Of a stretch of DNA of 64,000 nt, positions 8,578 through 17,311 are shown piece by piece (the first letter of the stretch is position 1; every line of letters starts with the position of its first letter). This DNA is from Planctomycetota bacterium. Lineage in GTDB: Bacteria; Planctomycetota; Planctomycetia; Pirellulales; Pirellulaceae. The DNA lies in contig JAJDEH010000009.1 of NCBI GenBank assembly GCA_029259935.1, positions 51,745 to 115,744 on the forward strand. Direction: 5' to 3'. Under the pieces are notes generated by a model. That model did no database searches, was not told the DNA's origin, and worked only from the letters and a program-made list of their open reading frames with translations. Made by a program: the position numbers and the translations under genes.

Positions 8578-9291
8578 ATGGCACAGAAAAAACACGAGGA
8601 CAGTGAAGCGGCGAGCGCGGAACCACAATTACCCGAAGCGGCCCGCGCCTTCATTTCACTGTTTTTGGTACTCCATTTGTTCATTGTTTTCACGGCCTTG
8701 ATGGCTGGTGTAACGATGGCGCCTTCACCTCTGCAGACACGATTTCTGTCGATCGTTCGGCCTTATGTTCGCGGGCTGAACTTTGAACTTCAGAATGCCC
8801 ACTTAAACCTGGACGTGGCGTACGGCGGTAATGAGGATGCCGATTACCGTCTGGAGTACTCGATGAGTGGAGTAAGCGACGAGCAAACGGAACCGTGGCA
8901 AGGACTGCCCGACGTGGGATCCCGGGCCAGCGACCGCTACCATCGCTATCAACGGTTGAATCGCCGCATCGCGATTTTAGACCAGGTGGGTGGGCAAGCT
9001 TCCGCTCCCATGCAAGCTGCGGCGGCGCGATTGGTGCAAGGCGTGGCGACGCGGTTGTCGTCGGAAGAGAAAATCGCATCCGGGGGCCGCTTGCGATGCC
9101 GTCGGCGGCGTCCCATCTTCATGGACGCGATCTCGCGCGGAAACCAAGAACAAATCAATCCCAACAGCGACTTGTATGTGAATGACGCCTACTCGGCTAC
9201 CGTGCTTGTCGACGATGTCACGGGCAAGGTTTTTGTCAACAAGGATGCGAGCAGCCGCGAAGTTGCTCAACCGGGGACCGAAGGTAGCTGA
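8578..9291 (+). CDS. Hypothetical membrane-anchored protein
   Basis: 237 aa. One hydrophobic segment near the N-terminus (FISLFLVLHLFIVFTAL, residues about 24-40) after a charged cytoplasmic start, then a soluble region with no family I recognise. ATG at 8578 is chosen because upstream codons read through non-coding-like sequence. Its stop (9289-9291) is one base from the ATG of the HTTM gene at 9293, so the two form an operon. The likely role is as a partner of the HTTM protein. A cluster of Arg/Cys (RCRRRR) lies near residue 170. Confidence 0.72.
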   Translation: MAQKKHEDSEAASAEPQLPEAARAFISLFLVLHLFIVFTALMAGVTMAPSPLQTRFLSIVRPYVRGLNFELQNAHLNLDVAYGGNEDADYRLEYSMSGVSDEQTEPWQGLPDVGSRASDRYHRYQRLNRRIAILDQVGGQASAPMQAAAARLVQGVATRLSSEEKIASGGRLRCRRRRPIFMDAISRGNQEQINPNSDLYVNDAYSATVLVDDVTGKVFVNKDASSREVAQPGTEGS

Positions 9292-9292
9292 A

Positions 9293-10321
9293 ATGATTCA
9301 ACAAATCCGCCAATACTTTTCGGAATTGATCGACACCTGCGGTCACGCCTGGAATCGTTTTTGGTTCGCTCCTGGCGATGCGCTAGTGCCGTGCATCATG
9401 AGGATCTTGGTTGGAGTCATGGCCATCTATTTCCTGGCCTCGCATACCGCCGATCTCGTTCGCTGGTTCGGCCCCGACGGACTGTTGCCTTTTGAAAATG
9501 TGCTGGAAATCGACAGACTAGATCAGAACAACGCCAACCCGATGCGGTGGAGCTACCTGGCGCTGACCGATTCACCTAGTACGTTGTGGGCTTTGCATGT
9601 TGCCGGCATCGCCGTTTTGTTGGCTTTTACGTTGGGCGTTTATACCAGAATCACGGCGGTCGCTTCGCTCGTGGTGCTGCTGTCGTACGTGCATCGCGCG
9701 CCGCCCATCACCGGCCAATTGGAGCCGGTGCTGACGATGATGGTCTTTTACTTGTGCCTTGCCCCGTGTGGCCGGTTTCTGTCGATCGATGCCTGGCGGG
9801 CGTCGCGCAAGGCCGAGCCGAGTCTGGCCAAACCGGGCACTGAAGATCCGCGTAGCAAATCGCTCGCGGCGAACATCGCGGTACGCTTGATGCAAATCCA
9901 CCTATCGTTGTTTTATTTGACACTGTGCCTTTCCAAACTGGCGGCCTTTCCGTGGTTGGATGGCGGGGCGGCTTGGGTGCTGATCGCCATGCCCAACAAC
10001 AGTTTGGTCGATTTGCAATTCTTGCATCAGGTGCCGTACCTCGTCTGGCTGTGGACGCACATGATTCCGTTGTTTGAGGGATCTTTCGCGTTGTTGATCT
10101 GGGTTCGCCCGCTGCGGCCACTTGTATACACCTGGGCCTTGGTGATGTGGATTTCTTTAGCCTTGATCTCGGGCCTGGTCAGTTTTGCCGTGTTGATGTT
10201 GGTCGCCGGCTTGGTGTTCGTTTCGCCCGCAACGATGCGATCCGCGGCGGGCTGGGTGACCGGCAAGCTGGGTATCCAGGCCGATCTGGGCGACGGCGTC
10301 ACGCAACCCGCGGCGGCGTAA
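9293..10321 (+). CDS. HTTM domain membrane protein (vitamin K-dependent carboxylase-like)
   Basis: 342 aa polytopic membrane protein. The first helix block has IMRILVGVMAIYFL, followed by LVRWFGPDGLLPFENV, then several hydrophobic segments and SKLAAFPWLDGGAAW. This is the planctomycete-type HTTM family, related to the membrane domain of gamma-carboxylase. The enzymatic role of bacterial members is generally unknown. The ATG at 9293 directly follows the stop of the upstream membrane-anchored gene. About seven to nine membrane helices. Confidence 0.8.
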   Translation: MIQQIRQYFSELIDTCGHAWNRFWFAPGDALVPCIMRILVGVMAIYFLASHTADLVRWFGPDGLLPFENVLEIDRLDQNNANPMRWSYLALTDSPSTLWALHVAGIAVLLAFTLGVYTRITAVASLVVLLSYVHRAPPITGQLEPVLTMMVFYLCLAPCGRFLSIDAWRASRKAEPSLAKPGTEDPRSKSLAANIAVRLMQIHLSLFYLTLCLSKLAAFPWLDGGAAWVLIAMPNNSLVDLQFLHQVPYLVWLWTHMIPLFEGSFALLIWVRPLRPLVYTWALVMWISLALISGLVSFAVLMLVAGLVFVSPATMRSAAGWVTGKLGIQADLGDGVTQPAAA

Positions 10322-10671
10322 CGCCCGCTCACGGCAAGACCAACACGCGCGGCACCGACACCGTGTCGCGCGAGCGAACCACGCGTTGCCCCTCCGCTAC
10401 AAATCCGACTCCTTGGCGTGGTAGATGTCGGTGAACCTTTGGCGGGTTGCGGTCTACTAGCGGAAATCATGAAGCCTGTGCTTGCGCCATGATTCGATGT
10501 CCCGAATGGAAACTGTGATAAGTGTCGGGCATGGCAAAGCGAACGCGTGTCGGAGGATCACCACCAAACTCCGGTAAATGTGTAAAATGAAGCTGATCGC
10601 CGGTCGCACTTTTGGCGCGGCTTGGGTCGGAACCTACCCGTACGCCCGCACAAGCGAATGAGGGAGTTTGA
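10322..10671. other. Intergenic, no gene seen
   Basis: About 350 bp between the HTTM gene and the next SDR gene. A weak GC-rich inverted repeat near 10350-10375 could end the upstream operon. The last 20 bp hold the GAGGGAG ribosome-binding site for the gene at 10672. Nothing else is supported. Confidence 0.5.
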
Positions 10672-11364
10672 ATGACGGACAAGCGATTGGTTGTGCTAAC
10701 CGGTGCGAGCCGTGGCTTGGGTCTCGCGATGACTCGCGGACTGGCGGGGCTGGGGCACACGGTGATCGGCTGTTCGCGATCATCGGAATCCGTGCTTTCC
10801 TTGCTGGATGATTTCGGTCCGCCCAACAGTTTTGAAGTGGTGGATGTCACGGACGACAGGCAGGTCGGCAACTGGTCGACCGCCGTGTTGGCGGAATATG
10901 GTCCGCCCGACTTCCTTGTCAACAACGCGGCCACGATGAATGAAAATTCGCCGTTGTGGGATGTCTCCGAGGACGAGTTTTGCCGGACGGTGGATACCAA
11001 TATCAAAGGCGTGTTCCACACGATACGCCACTTCGTACCCGCGATGGTGGAACGCGGCACGGGAGTCATCGTCAATTTCAGTTCCTATTGGGGGCGTGGC
11101 ACGGCGGCGGAGGTGGCTCCCTACTGCGCGACGAAGTGGGCCGTGGAAGGATTGACCCGGGCGCTGGCCGACGAATTGCCCCGCGGCATGGCGGCGGTGC
11201 CGTTCAATCCGGGAGTAATCCACACCGAAATGTTGGAAAGCTGCTTTGGTGCTGGGGCTGCATCCTATCCGAGTCCTTCGCAATGGGCCGAATCCGCTGT
11301 ACCATTTCTGTTGCAACTCGGCCCGCATGACAACGGGCAACCGGTCACGGTGCCCGGTTTCTAA
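10672..11364 (+). CDS. SDR family oxidoreductase
   Basis: 230 aa short-chain dehydrogenase, slightly short for the classical type. TGASRGLG at residues 10-17, NNAA at 84-87, Ser about 137-138 and YCATK with Tyr151 and Lys155. A strong AGGGAG ribosome-binding site precedes the ATG. It shows little resemblance to the SDR at 7552 beyond family motifs. The neighbouring genes do not reveal a substrate. Confidence 0.88.
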   Translation: MTDKRLVVLTGASRGLGLAMTRGLAGLGHTVIGCSRSSESVLSLLDDFGPPNSFEVVDVTDDRQVGNWSTAVLAEYGPPDFLVNNAATMNENSPLWDVSEDEFCRTVDTNIKGVFHTIRHFVPAMVERGTGVIVNFSSYWGRGTAAEVAPYCATKWAVEGLTRALADELPRGMAAVPFNPGVIHTEMLESCFGAGAASYPSPSQWAESAVPFLLQLGPHDNGQPVTVPGF

Positions 11365-11423
11365 CGCGAATTGATTTGGCCAGGCGCTTCAAGTTGCACA
11401 CCGGCGAGAAGGGTGAGTAAATT

Positions 11424-12293
11424 TTGACAACCATGCACGAGCGCCCGCGATACCTGAACGTCTTTTCCACGTTTGCGCGAAACAGCTTGGTGCGCGACAT
11501 GACGTTTCGCACCAACTTCTTTTTGCAGTGCATCTCGTCGATGTCCTGGACCGCGATGAACCTTGGTTTCTACCTCATTGTTTTCGAGCACGTGCCACAA
11601 ATCGGTGTAGGAACTGGATGGGGGAAGTGGGAATTTTTTGTTTTCTTGGCGACCACTTGGTTCATTAACGGCCTGGTCCAAGCTTTCTTCATGCCCAACG
11701 CACAGGAGTTCAGCGAACTGATCCGCACGGGCAACCTGGACTTCGCGCTGGTAAAACCCATCGACACTCAGTTCTTGATTTCCTTCACGAAGGTCGATTG
11801 GTCGTCGCTTTCCAACCTGGCGTTGGCTTTCGGGCTGCTAGTGGTCAGTGTTCGGCATTTGATGGCTCAGTCGGATAATCCGTTGGAGATAACCGCCTTC
11901 ACCGTGATCGCTTATCCCTTTTACATATTGTGTGGGGTGGCGATCCTATACAGCGTGATGATCTCGTTGGCGTCGACGAGTATTTGGTTGGGACGCAATC
12001 AGACGCTCTACAATTTCTGGTTCTACATCACGAACTTTTCCAGATACCCGATGGAGATCTATCAGCAAGGCGTTGCGGGCTGGACCATGTGGGGTCTGTT
12101 TACGTTTATCATTCCCGTACTCATCGTGGTAAACGTGCCGGCGCGGGTGTTGGCGCAGCCGTTACGCGATCAGCAGGCTGGCTGGGAATGGATTTTGGCG
12201 GGGTTCGCGATTGTCGCGACGGTCATGTCGCTGGCGGTCTCGCGGCTTATTTTTAAGCGGGCACTGCTCAGTTATCGAAGCGCCAGCAGTTGA
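11424..12293 (+). CDS. ABC-2 family transporter permease
   Basis: About 289 aa, six predicted membrane helices. The sequence NAQEFSELIRTGNLDFALVKPIDTQF is typical of the ABC-2 permease group (DUF990-like) that couples to a separate ATPase. Either TTG at 11424 or ATG at 11433 may be used; AGAAGGGTGAG just upstream favours the TTG. No ATP-binding subunit and no second permease occur on either side, so its partner must be encoded elsewhere. Confidence 0.8.
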   Translation: MTTMHERPRYLNVFSTFARNSLVRDMTFRTNFFLQCISSMSWTAMNLGFYLIVFEHVPQIGVGTGWGKWEFFVFLATTWFINGLVQAFFMPNAQEFSELIRTGNLDFALVKPIDTQFLISFTKVDWSSLSNLALAFGLLVVSVRHLMAQSDNPLEITAFTVIAYPFYILCGVAILYSVMISLASTSIWLGRNQTLYNFWFYITNFSRYPMEIYQQGVAGWTMWGLFTFIIPVLIVVNVPARVLAQPLRDQQAGWEWILAGFAIVATVMSLAVSRLIFKRALLSYRSASS

Positions 12294-12368
12294 CCGGCTG
12301 TCCAATTTCCATTTGCATTGAGTTCCCCATGCTGAACTGCTATCTTCAAAGTCGCGCGTGTCATCAGC

Positions 12369-12421
12369 TTGTGGTGCGGGCGTCCCGCCTGCACGGAGCA
12401 GCCGAGACGGCCGCACCACAA
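12369..12421. repeat. Intergenic inverted repeat (TTGTGGTGCGG arms)
   Basis: Perfect 11-bp arms: TTGTGGTGCGG at 12369-12379 and CCGCACCACAA at 12411-12421, with the text-like GCGTCCCGCCTGC core between. It resembles the interior of element B in style (GGCGTCTCGCC) but not in its ends. It lies 60 bp upstream of the TPR gene. It is probably a dispersed intergenic repeat; a transcript would form a stable hairpin. Confidence 0.55.
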
Positions 12422-12483
12422 TCGGAGTGATCTGAGCGTGAATCGGGGTGATGTGAGCCTGATGTGGTAATACCGAGAATTTC

Positions 12484-13479
12484 ATGAGCCAACCAACCCC
12501 CACTGTGGATCAAAATCGCCCGGAAGGCCAGCCTCAACGGGGGCAATTCCCGTTACGCCGGGTACTCCTTGTCGCGATCTTGATTTACGCGGGCATCATG
12601 GCGTTTGGGGCGATCGTGAATTACCACGTCGAGGTCGCGCGGTGGCATCAAGCCGCGGCGATGGACGATTACCTTGATGAAGATCTGCCGGCCGCCATCC
12701 AGCACATGGACGACGCGATCTCTTGGAACGAAGACGACCCTGACTTGTTCGCGGTACGCGCCCAGTACAAGACGGCAATGGAGAACTTCCCGGCGGCATT
12801 GGAAGACTACGACAAGGCTCTGGAACTGGCCCCTGACCGTCCATCGCTGCTGTTCGCTCACACAAGTGTTTTGCAAAAAATGGGCCGGCACGACGAGGCC
12901 CTTGCCGAGGCCGAACGAACGCTAGAATTGACCATGGCCATCGATCGCGTCATGCAAGCCGAGGGAGGCAGTCAGGTAAGTGCCGAAATGACTCACGCTC
13001 AGGCTCACAATCAGCTTGCCTACACGCGTGCCATCGCGGACAAGGATCTGGATCAAGCCTTGACCAATATCCAAAAAGGAATTGAACTGGAGAGTCGCAT
13101 CATGGTCGGACTGGGCTACAAGTCGAGGCCACCCGACCCAGCATTCGCGGATACCCAGGGGTTTGTTCTTTACAAGTTGGGTTCGCATGAGGAAGCGCTG
13201 AAGGATTTGAAGTTGGCGGTCCACGTCATCGAAAAAGAATACAAACGCTACTATGGACCCGAGGGCCACGCGCTAAAACGAATGATCGCGCACGATGGCA
13301 GGTCGATGGCCGATGTAAGGGAACTCAAGTTCAAAGAGCGGGCACTCGCCGAACACGTCGCGGTCATGCGTTATCACCGCGGTCTCGTCTTGGAGAAGCT
13401 TGGCAAGGCCGAGCAAGCGAAAGAGGATTACGACCGGGTGAAAGAGCTGGGCTTCACTCCAGGCGAACAGCTTTACTAA
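12484..13479 (+). CDS. TPR repeat membrane-anchored protein
   Basis: 331 aa. Short Pro/Gln-rich N-terminus, one membrane helix (VLLVAILIYAGIMAFGAIV, about residues 28-46), then TPR units such as AIQHMDDAISWNEDDPDLFAVRA and ALEDYDKALELAPDRPSLLFA, with more degenerate repeats after residue 180. Probably a scaffold facing the outside of the membrane. The last base of its stop codon is the first base of repeat element A copy 2 at 13479, so the repeat abuts the gene exactly. Confidence 0.8.
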   Translation: MSQPTPTVDQNRPEGQPQRGQFPLRRVLLVAILIYAGIMAFGAIVNYHVEVARWHQAAAMDDYLDEDLPAAIQHMDDAISWNEDDPDLFAVRAQYKTAMENFPAALEDYDKALELAPDRPSLLFAHTSVLQKMGRHDEALAEAERTLELTMAIDRVMQAEGGSQVSAEMTHAQAHNQLAYTRAIADKDLDQALTNIQKGIELESRIMVGLGYKSRPPDPAFADTQGFVLYKLGSHEEALKDLKLAVHVIEKEYKRYYGPEGHALKRMIAHDGRSMADVRELKFKERALAEHVAVMRYHRGLVLEKLGKAEQAKEDYDRVKELGFTPGEQLY

Positions 13480-13703
13480 GGATCGTTCGCGTAACAAGCG
13501 CTTTGTCACGGCTTAATGTTAGGGTGCCTCGGGCATCTTGCCCGTGCTCGTAGCGTCCACTGGCGAGACGCCAGTGGCACCCCTGGCGAACTCAACTAAC
13601 CCTAATTCTTAGCTGTGACAAAGCACTAGTGTCGCGTTTTGATCAGCCGTTGGGTGCTGGCCACGGTTTTTCAGAATGGGACACTAATTGCCCGAACGAT
13701 CCT
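13479..13703. mobile_element. MITE-like element A, copy 2, interrupted by element B
   Basis: Begins AGGATCGTTCGCG and ends CGAACGATCCT, the same termini as 5120-5237 but in reverse orientation. After ACAAG its sequence is broken by element B (13495-13629) and resumes with TGTCGCGTTTTGATCAGC, just as in the intact copy. The copy also lacks a short stretch near the ATTCTGAAAAAC segment relative to copy 1. This is a clear nested insertion. Confidence 0.65.
13495..13629. mobile_element. MITE-like element B, copy 2 (nested in element A)
   Basis: Same structure as 7378-7511 in reverse: ends CGCTTTGTCACGGCT (left, diverged) and AGCTGTGACAAAGCACTAG (right), with the inner GGGTGCC/GGCACCC pair. Junctions are CAAG on the left and CTAG on the right, consistent with a 4-bp target duplication that has changed by one base. 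Confidence 0.68.
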
Positions 13704-13865
13704 CAGGCGGCGGGGGCAAATGTCGCCGAGTCGTCTCTATTTGCCAAAACGGGCCTCGAAACTGCAAATCTTCAAGTTCGCGGTCCAGCAACCTTAAATT
13801 CACACAAGTCGTTTCGCAAGTGAGACTTATGTCGCAACTTGTGTCGATCGTCCTCAGTTTCAAAC

Positions 13866-13879
13866 TTGACCTTGGTCAA
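13866..13879. promoter_or_regulatory. Perfect palindrome upstream of 13935 gene, possible operator
   Basis: TTGACCTTGGTCAA, 6-bp arms with a 2-bp centre, lies 56 bp before the ATG at 13935. The position suits a regulator site overlapping a promoter; the TTGACC half also resembles a -35 hexamer. The protein that would bind is unknown. Confidence 0.35.
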
Positions 13880-13934
13880 AAGTCGAAACTAAAGTTTATT
13901 AGAGACGTGCTACGGGTAAACGAGGACGTAGATC

Positions 13935-14471
13935 ATGACTTTAAACCAGCCATCGTCGGCGATCGATCGCTTCTTTGCAGGACTCGCCGAAAATACTTTT
14001 CACACCCACCTGGGAGTCGCCGACCCGCCGGTGATTGACTACGTCAGCAAGATGCTGATTCGATTCGTGCGATATGACGCCCTGCTGAAGATTCGCACAC
14101 TGGTGGGACGCCCGGTGGCCGAGATCGGCGAAATGCTGGTTGAAGCCGACCAGCGCATCGGCAACGCCCGTCGTGAAGTCCATCGCCACATCGGCGACTT
14201 TGCCCTGTTTTGGGCCGGCGTCTACCCCGAATCGCTGCGGCCCCGGCGAGACGAAGAGGTGGACCGATTTGTCGCCTACTGTACTCAAGGAAAAAAGGCG
14301 TACCATATTGCCAGCACGATCGAAACCGACGAAGATGAAGCGGCACCTCGGGATGTGCTTGAGCGATTGAGCGATCAGTTTGAAATGTGCGCCTATGGTC
14401 TTCGCGAAGTCCGCCGCGAGTGGGAACGGGGAGACGACGATGAGGCGGCGGGTTCGTTCTTGATCAATTGA
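13935..14471 (+). CDS. Conserved hypothetical protein
   Basis: 178 aa soluble, helix-rich and charged, with motifs such as DPPVIDYVSKMLIRFVRYD and RREVHRHIGDFALFWAGVYPE. No signal peptide or membrane helix. I do not recognise a named domain, though the regular helical pattern and lack of low complexity argue for a real gene. A palindrome at 13866 and AT-richer DNA precede it, in keeping with a monocistronic promoter. Confidence 0.7.
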   Translation: MTLNQPSSAIDRFFAGLAENTFHTHLGVADPPVIDYVSKMLIRFVRYDALLKIRTLVGRPVAEIGEMLVEADQRIGNARREVHRHIGDFALFWAGVYPESLRPRRDEEVDRFVAYCTQGKKAYHIASTIETDEDEAAPRDVLERLSDQFEMCAYGLREVRREWERGDDDEAAGSFLIN

Positions 14472-14561
14472 GCCGGATGCGTCGCGGGGCGCGCATCGGT
14501 CACATCCATCTAGGCGGCAAACAAGGGGAGGGCACGCACGCTATTCGTGCGGCAGTAGATT

Positions 14562-14891
14562 ATGTTTTGCATTCTTTTCTATTTCGCGCTCGACGCCATC
14601 GTTATCTGCGCTCTAGTCAGCGCGTTTAATAATGAAAGTGAGACAGACTGGGTCAAGGCCGGATTATCGGGCCTTGGAATCGCGGCGGTTAGCAACGTGA
14701 TTGCCCTGGCATTGACACCATTTGGACTGTTTGCTTTGTTGCCCGCATTAGGTGTGGTCCTGTTTGTCGCGGGAGGTGTCTTTTTGCTGGTGTTTGGGAT
14801 GCCCCCAGGCAAAGCGGCTCTGGCCGGTGGCCTATTCTTGGCTTATCGCATCTTTTTCACGATCATGCTTCACTTCATGGCTACGCCCTGA
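14562..14891 (+). CDS. Small membrane protein
   Basis: 109 aa with four hydrophobic stretches: FCILFYFALDAIVICALVSAF at the start, GIAAVSNVIALALTPFGLFALL, LGVVLFVAGGVFLLVFGM and LFLAYRIFFTIMLHF. Function unknown. The stop codon is inside the first unit of an 18-bp tandem duplication (14889-14924). Confidence 0.6.
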   Translation: MFCILFYFALDAIVICALVSAFNNESETDWVKAGLSGLGIAAVSNVIALALTPFGLFALLPALGVVLFVAGGVFLLVFGMPPGKAALAGGLFLAYRIFFTIMLHFMATP

Positions 14892-14924
14892 GACATGTCC
14901 ACGTCTTGAGACATGTCCACGTCT
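14889..14924. repeat. 18-bp tandem duplication
   Basis: Two exact units of TGAGACATGTCCACGTCT. The first unit supplies the stop codon of the small membrane protein. Confidence 0.8.
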
Positions 14925-15094
14925 TGAGGCCGGGGTTTAGCGGAAGGTGCCAGAGTCATCCTTCGGCGGATGAAAGTTGGGTGATTTCGCGCCGTGAGAT
15001 TTGATTTTCCTGTGGACTGAAGGCTCGACCTTTCAGTTACTACCCCACACAGCACAGACCTCTCCAGCACGAACCCGAGGCGATTGCGAGGGTG

Positions 15095-15127
15095 TTGTCG
15101 CTAGACATCCTTTGTCGCTAGACATCC
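15095..15127. repeat. 16-bp direct repeat upstream of candidate selenoprotein gene
   Basis: TTGTCGCTAGACATCC occurs twice, separated by a single T (15095-15110 and 15112-15127), 46 bp before the ATG at 15173. It could be a regulator site or a slippage product. Confidence 0.6.
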
Positions 15128-15172
15128 CTCCCCGCTTTGGGTATCCGTGCCAAGTATGCCAAGGACGCGAAA

Positions 15173-16156
15173 ATGAAGCAGACATTCTCATTGATGGCGG
15201 CAGCCTTGCTGCTGAGCATGACGATCCAGGCTAGTGATGCCGTTGAACCTAAAATTGCCTGGTATGGAACGTTGCAGAGCGGGCTCGCCGAGGCGAAGCG
15301 CAGCAATCGACCGATTCTGTTGCTGTCGGCCGCGCCGCAGTGTCTCGGTGTGTCGGGCATTTGGTGACCGGGCAAACAGGGAATGGACAGGAGTTTCCTG
15401 ACCAAGCAAGAGGTCGTCGCCGCGTCGCGTGACTTTGTCTGTATTCGCTTGTCGACTTACGAAGACAAGCAAGAGGCTGACTTTTTGAAGTCGATCTTTG
15501 TCGGCCGTTCGGGCGAGCTAGAAAACACGACCTTCGTCATCCTCGCACCCGATGGCCGCCGCCGATTGACGGCCGCCGGACGGGGCCCATTCTTTGAATA
15601 TCGTAACAGCCAGCAGATGGCGCAAGGAATGAAGAGCATCGCTAAGAAGGTTTCGTCGAAAGTCAAAAGCGAGGATCATTCCCAATTGCCGCTGATGAAG
15701 AGTCTCGAATTGGCACTGAATGTGGCCGCTTGCGACAACCTGCCGTTGATCGTCACATTGGCCGAGAGCAATGAGGAACAAGAGCGAATGCAGGATCAGT
15801 TGCTCGATCTGGCCTGGTCCGATTCGCTCGGCGGACAATTCATTTACGTAGCCGTTTCCGACAAGGCGGACTTGAAACCGCTCACGGGAATCGAAGGCGA
15901 GAACAGAATCCTCGTGGTTGAACCCGACGCCTTCGGATTATCGGGAAAGGTTGTCAAGCAATTTAAGCGTGACGACAAGCGCCAAGCGATGGCGTCGGCG
16001 ATGGACAAGATCGTGGCCGACTTTCCACGCAAATCCAAGGAGCACGGTTCGCACGTCCGCTTGGGTCTGCAATTGGGGATTGATTGGGAATCGGTGATAC
16101 CCGAAACCGATCCGATGTCGATTCAAGCCCGCGAGCGAGCGCGAGGCAGACGCTGA
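15173..16156 (+). CDS. Secreted thioredoxin-like protein with in-frame TGA (candidate selenoprotein)
   Basis: Signal peptide MKQTFSLMAAALLLSMTIQA, then a thioredoxin-like start (GLAEAKRSNRPILLLSAAPQC, Cys57). Codon 65 is TGA (15365-15367) in ...GIW-TGA-PGKQG. The same frame continues to 16156 with sequence typical of this secreted family (DFVCIRLSTYEDKQEADFL, SGELENTTFVILAPDG). If read as Sec the product is 327 aa with Sec65 eight residues after Cys57. A hairpin at 15384-15404 (CAGGA-GTT-TCCTG with flanking pairs) starts 17 nt after the TGA, with a loop G 26 nt after it, the spacing expected of a bacterial SECIS. The alternatives are a nonsense-mutated pseudogene, or two pieces with restart at the ATG at 15383, which has AGGGA only 1 nt before it. 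Confidence 0.6.
15384..15404 (+). promoter_or_regulatory. SECIS-like stem-loop
   Basis: Stem TGG-A-CAGGA pairing with TCCTG-A-CCA around a GTT loop, one A-A mismatch. The loop begins with G and lies 26 nt downstream of the in-frame TGA at 15365. Bacterial SECIS elements sit within the coding sequence at about this distance and carry a G at the start of the apical loop. Short hairpins also occur by chance, so this supports but does not prove Sec insertion. Confidence 0.45.
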
Positions 16157-16209
16157 GCGCGGCGGGATAAACAATGAACGAGAAACACAACAAGCCCAGG
16201 AGAACGTTG

Positions 16210-17178
16210 ATGACCAAGAAGCTGATGATGGTGTGTTCGGTGTTGGCGATTGCCGGTGTGACGACGATTGCTTTTTCGCAACCTCCCGGCGGCCGGGGCG
16301 AACGCGGGCCGGGACAAGGACGACGCGGTCCTGAAGGAAGAGGTACTGGCGAACGAGATTTTCGTCCACCGCCCCATCCGATTGCCGAGGCGCTCGATAC
16401 CGATCGCGACCAGGAAATCTCCGGCGAGGAAATGAAGAACGCCCCGAAAGCTCTGATGGCTCTGGACAAGAACAAGGACGGCAAGCTGACGCGAGACGAG
16501 TTGCGTCCGATTCGCGGACCTGGCGGGCCCGGTGAAGGACCTGGCGGTGGATTTCGTGGCCCGCGTGGGCGTGGACCTGAGGGTGGTCGTGAAGGCGGCC
16601 CGGCTGGTCGCGGCCGTGGACCGGAAGGCCGCAGACCAGAAGGTCGTGGAGCAGAGGGTCGCGGAGCAGAAGGCGGAGACCGGGCCCGTGGAGCCGCCGA
16701 CTTTGCCGCGCGAATCCTGGGTTTCGATAAAAATGATGACGGCAAGGTGACCAAGGACGAACTTCCCGAGCGCATGCAAAGCGTGATTGAACGCTTGGAT
16801 AAAAACAAGGATGGAGCTTTGGATCGCGGGGAATTGGCGGGTTCCGGCGAATCTTCCGAAGGAGGGCCGCGAGGTGGTCGCGGACCTCGAGGCGAAGGTG
16901 GCGGCGATGGCGGTCGTCGTGGGCCGCGAGGTGAGGGCGGCGAGGGATTCGGTGGCGGTCGTCGTGGACCTGGCGGACCCGGTGGTGGACCTCCAAGCCC
17001 CGAACGAATGGTGCAACATGCGTTCGAGTTCGACAAGGACGACGACGGTAAACTAAGCCGAGAGGAACTAAAGAATTTCGCCGAGGAAATCGGCCGTCGC
17101 GGTGGACCTGGTGGGCGCGGCGGTGACGGAGAAGCAGGCGGACGGCGCGGACGGCCAGCTCGACCTGACAGCGAATAG
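16210..17178 (+). CDS. Secreted EF-hand protein with Gly/Arg-rich repeats
   Basis: 322 aa. The start at 16210 (MTKKLMMVCSV) has AGGAGA 7 nt upstream; an upstream ATG at 16174 is less likely. Signal peptide to about residue 24, then five EF-hand loops: DTDRDQEISGEE, DKNKDGKLTRDE, DKNDDGKVTKDE, DKNKDGALDRGE and DKDDDGKLSREE, separated by RGG/EGRG-type linkers. Calcium binding outside the cytoplasm is expected; the RGG linkers may bind polyanions. It follows the candidate selenoprotein by 53 bp and probably shares its transcript. The repeats create long antisense reading frames that are not genes. Confidence 0.85.
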   Translation: MTKKLMMVCSVLAIAGVTTIAFSQPPGGRGERGPGQGRRGPEGRGTGERDFRPPPHPIAEALDTDRDQEISGEEMKNAPKALMALDKNKDGKLTRDELRPIRGPGGPGEGPGGGFRGPRGRGPEGGREGGPAGRGRGPEGRRPEGRGAEGRGAEGGDRARGAADFAARILGFDKNDDGKVTKDELPERMQSVIERLDKNKDGALDRGELAGSGESSEGGPRGGRGPRGEGGGDGGRRGPRGEGGEGFGGGRRGPGGPGGGPPSPERMVQHAFEFDKDDDGKLSREELKNFAEEIGRRGGPGGRGGDGEAGGRRGRPARPDSE

Positions 17179-17311
17179 CGATCTGTTTGTCGGCAACGAG
17201 GAGAGGCAAAGCCGATCGAGTATCAATGGCTCGGTCGGCTTTTATTTCACCCGAAGGTCGCGGTTCGGGAATTGTCGTTCGGAGAACCCCGAGCTGGCGA
17301 GAGTCGGCGCA

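Noticed and set aside
15383..16156. Second, separate gene starting at the ATG after the TGA
   Set aside because: It lacks a signal peptide, its start would lie in the middle of a fold, and AGGGA is only 1 nt away; the one-gene reading with TGA at codon 65 fits better.
15938..17209. Long antisense reading frames (423 and 357 aa) opposite the EF-hand gene
   Set aside because: They are low-complexity Arg/Pro/Gly mirrors of the RGG-rich coding sequence with no family-like features.
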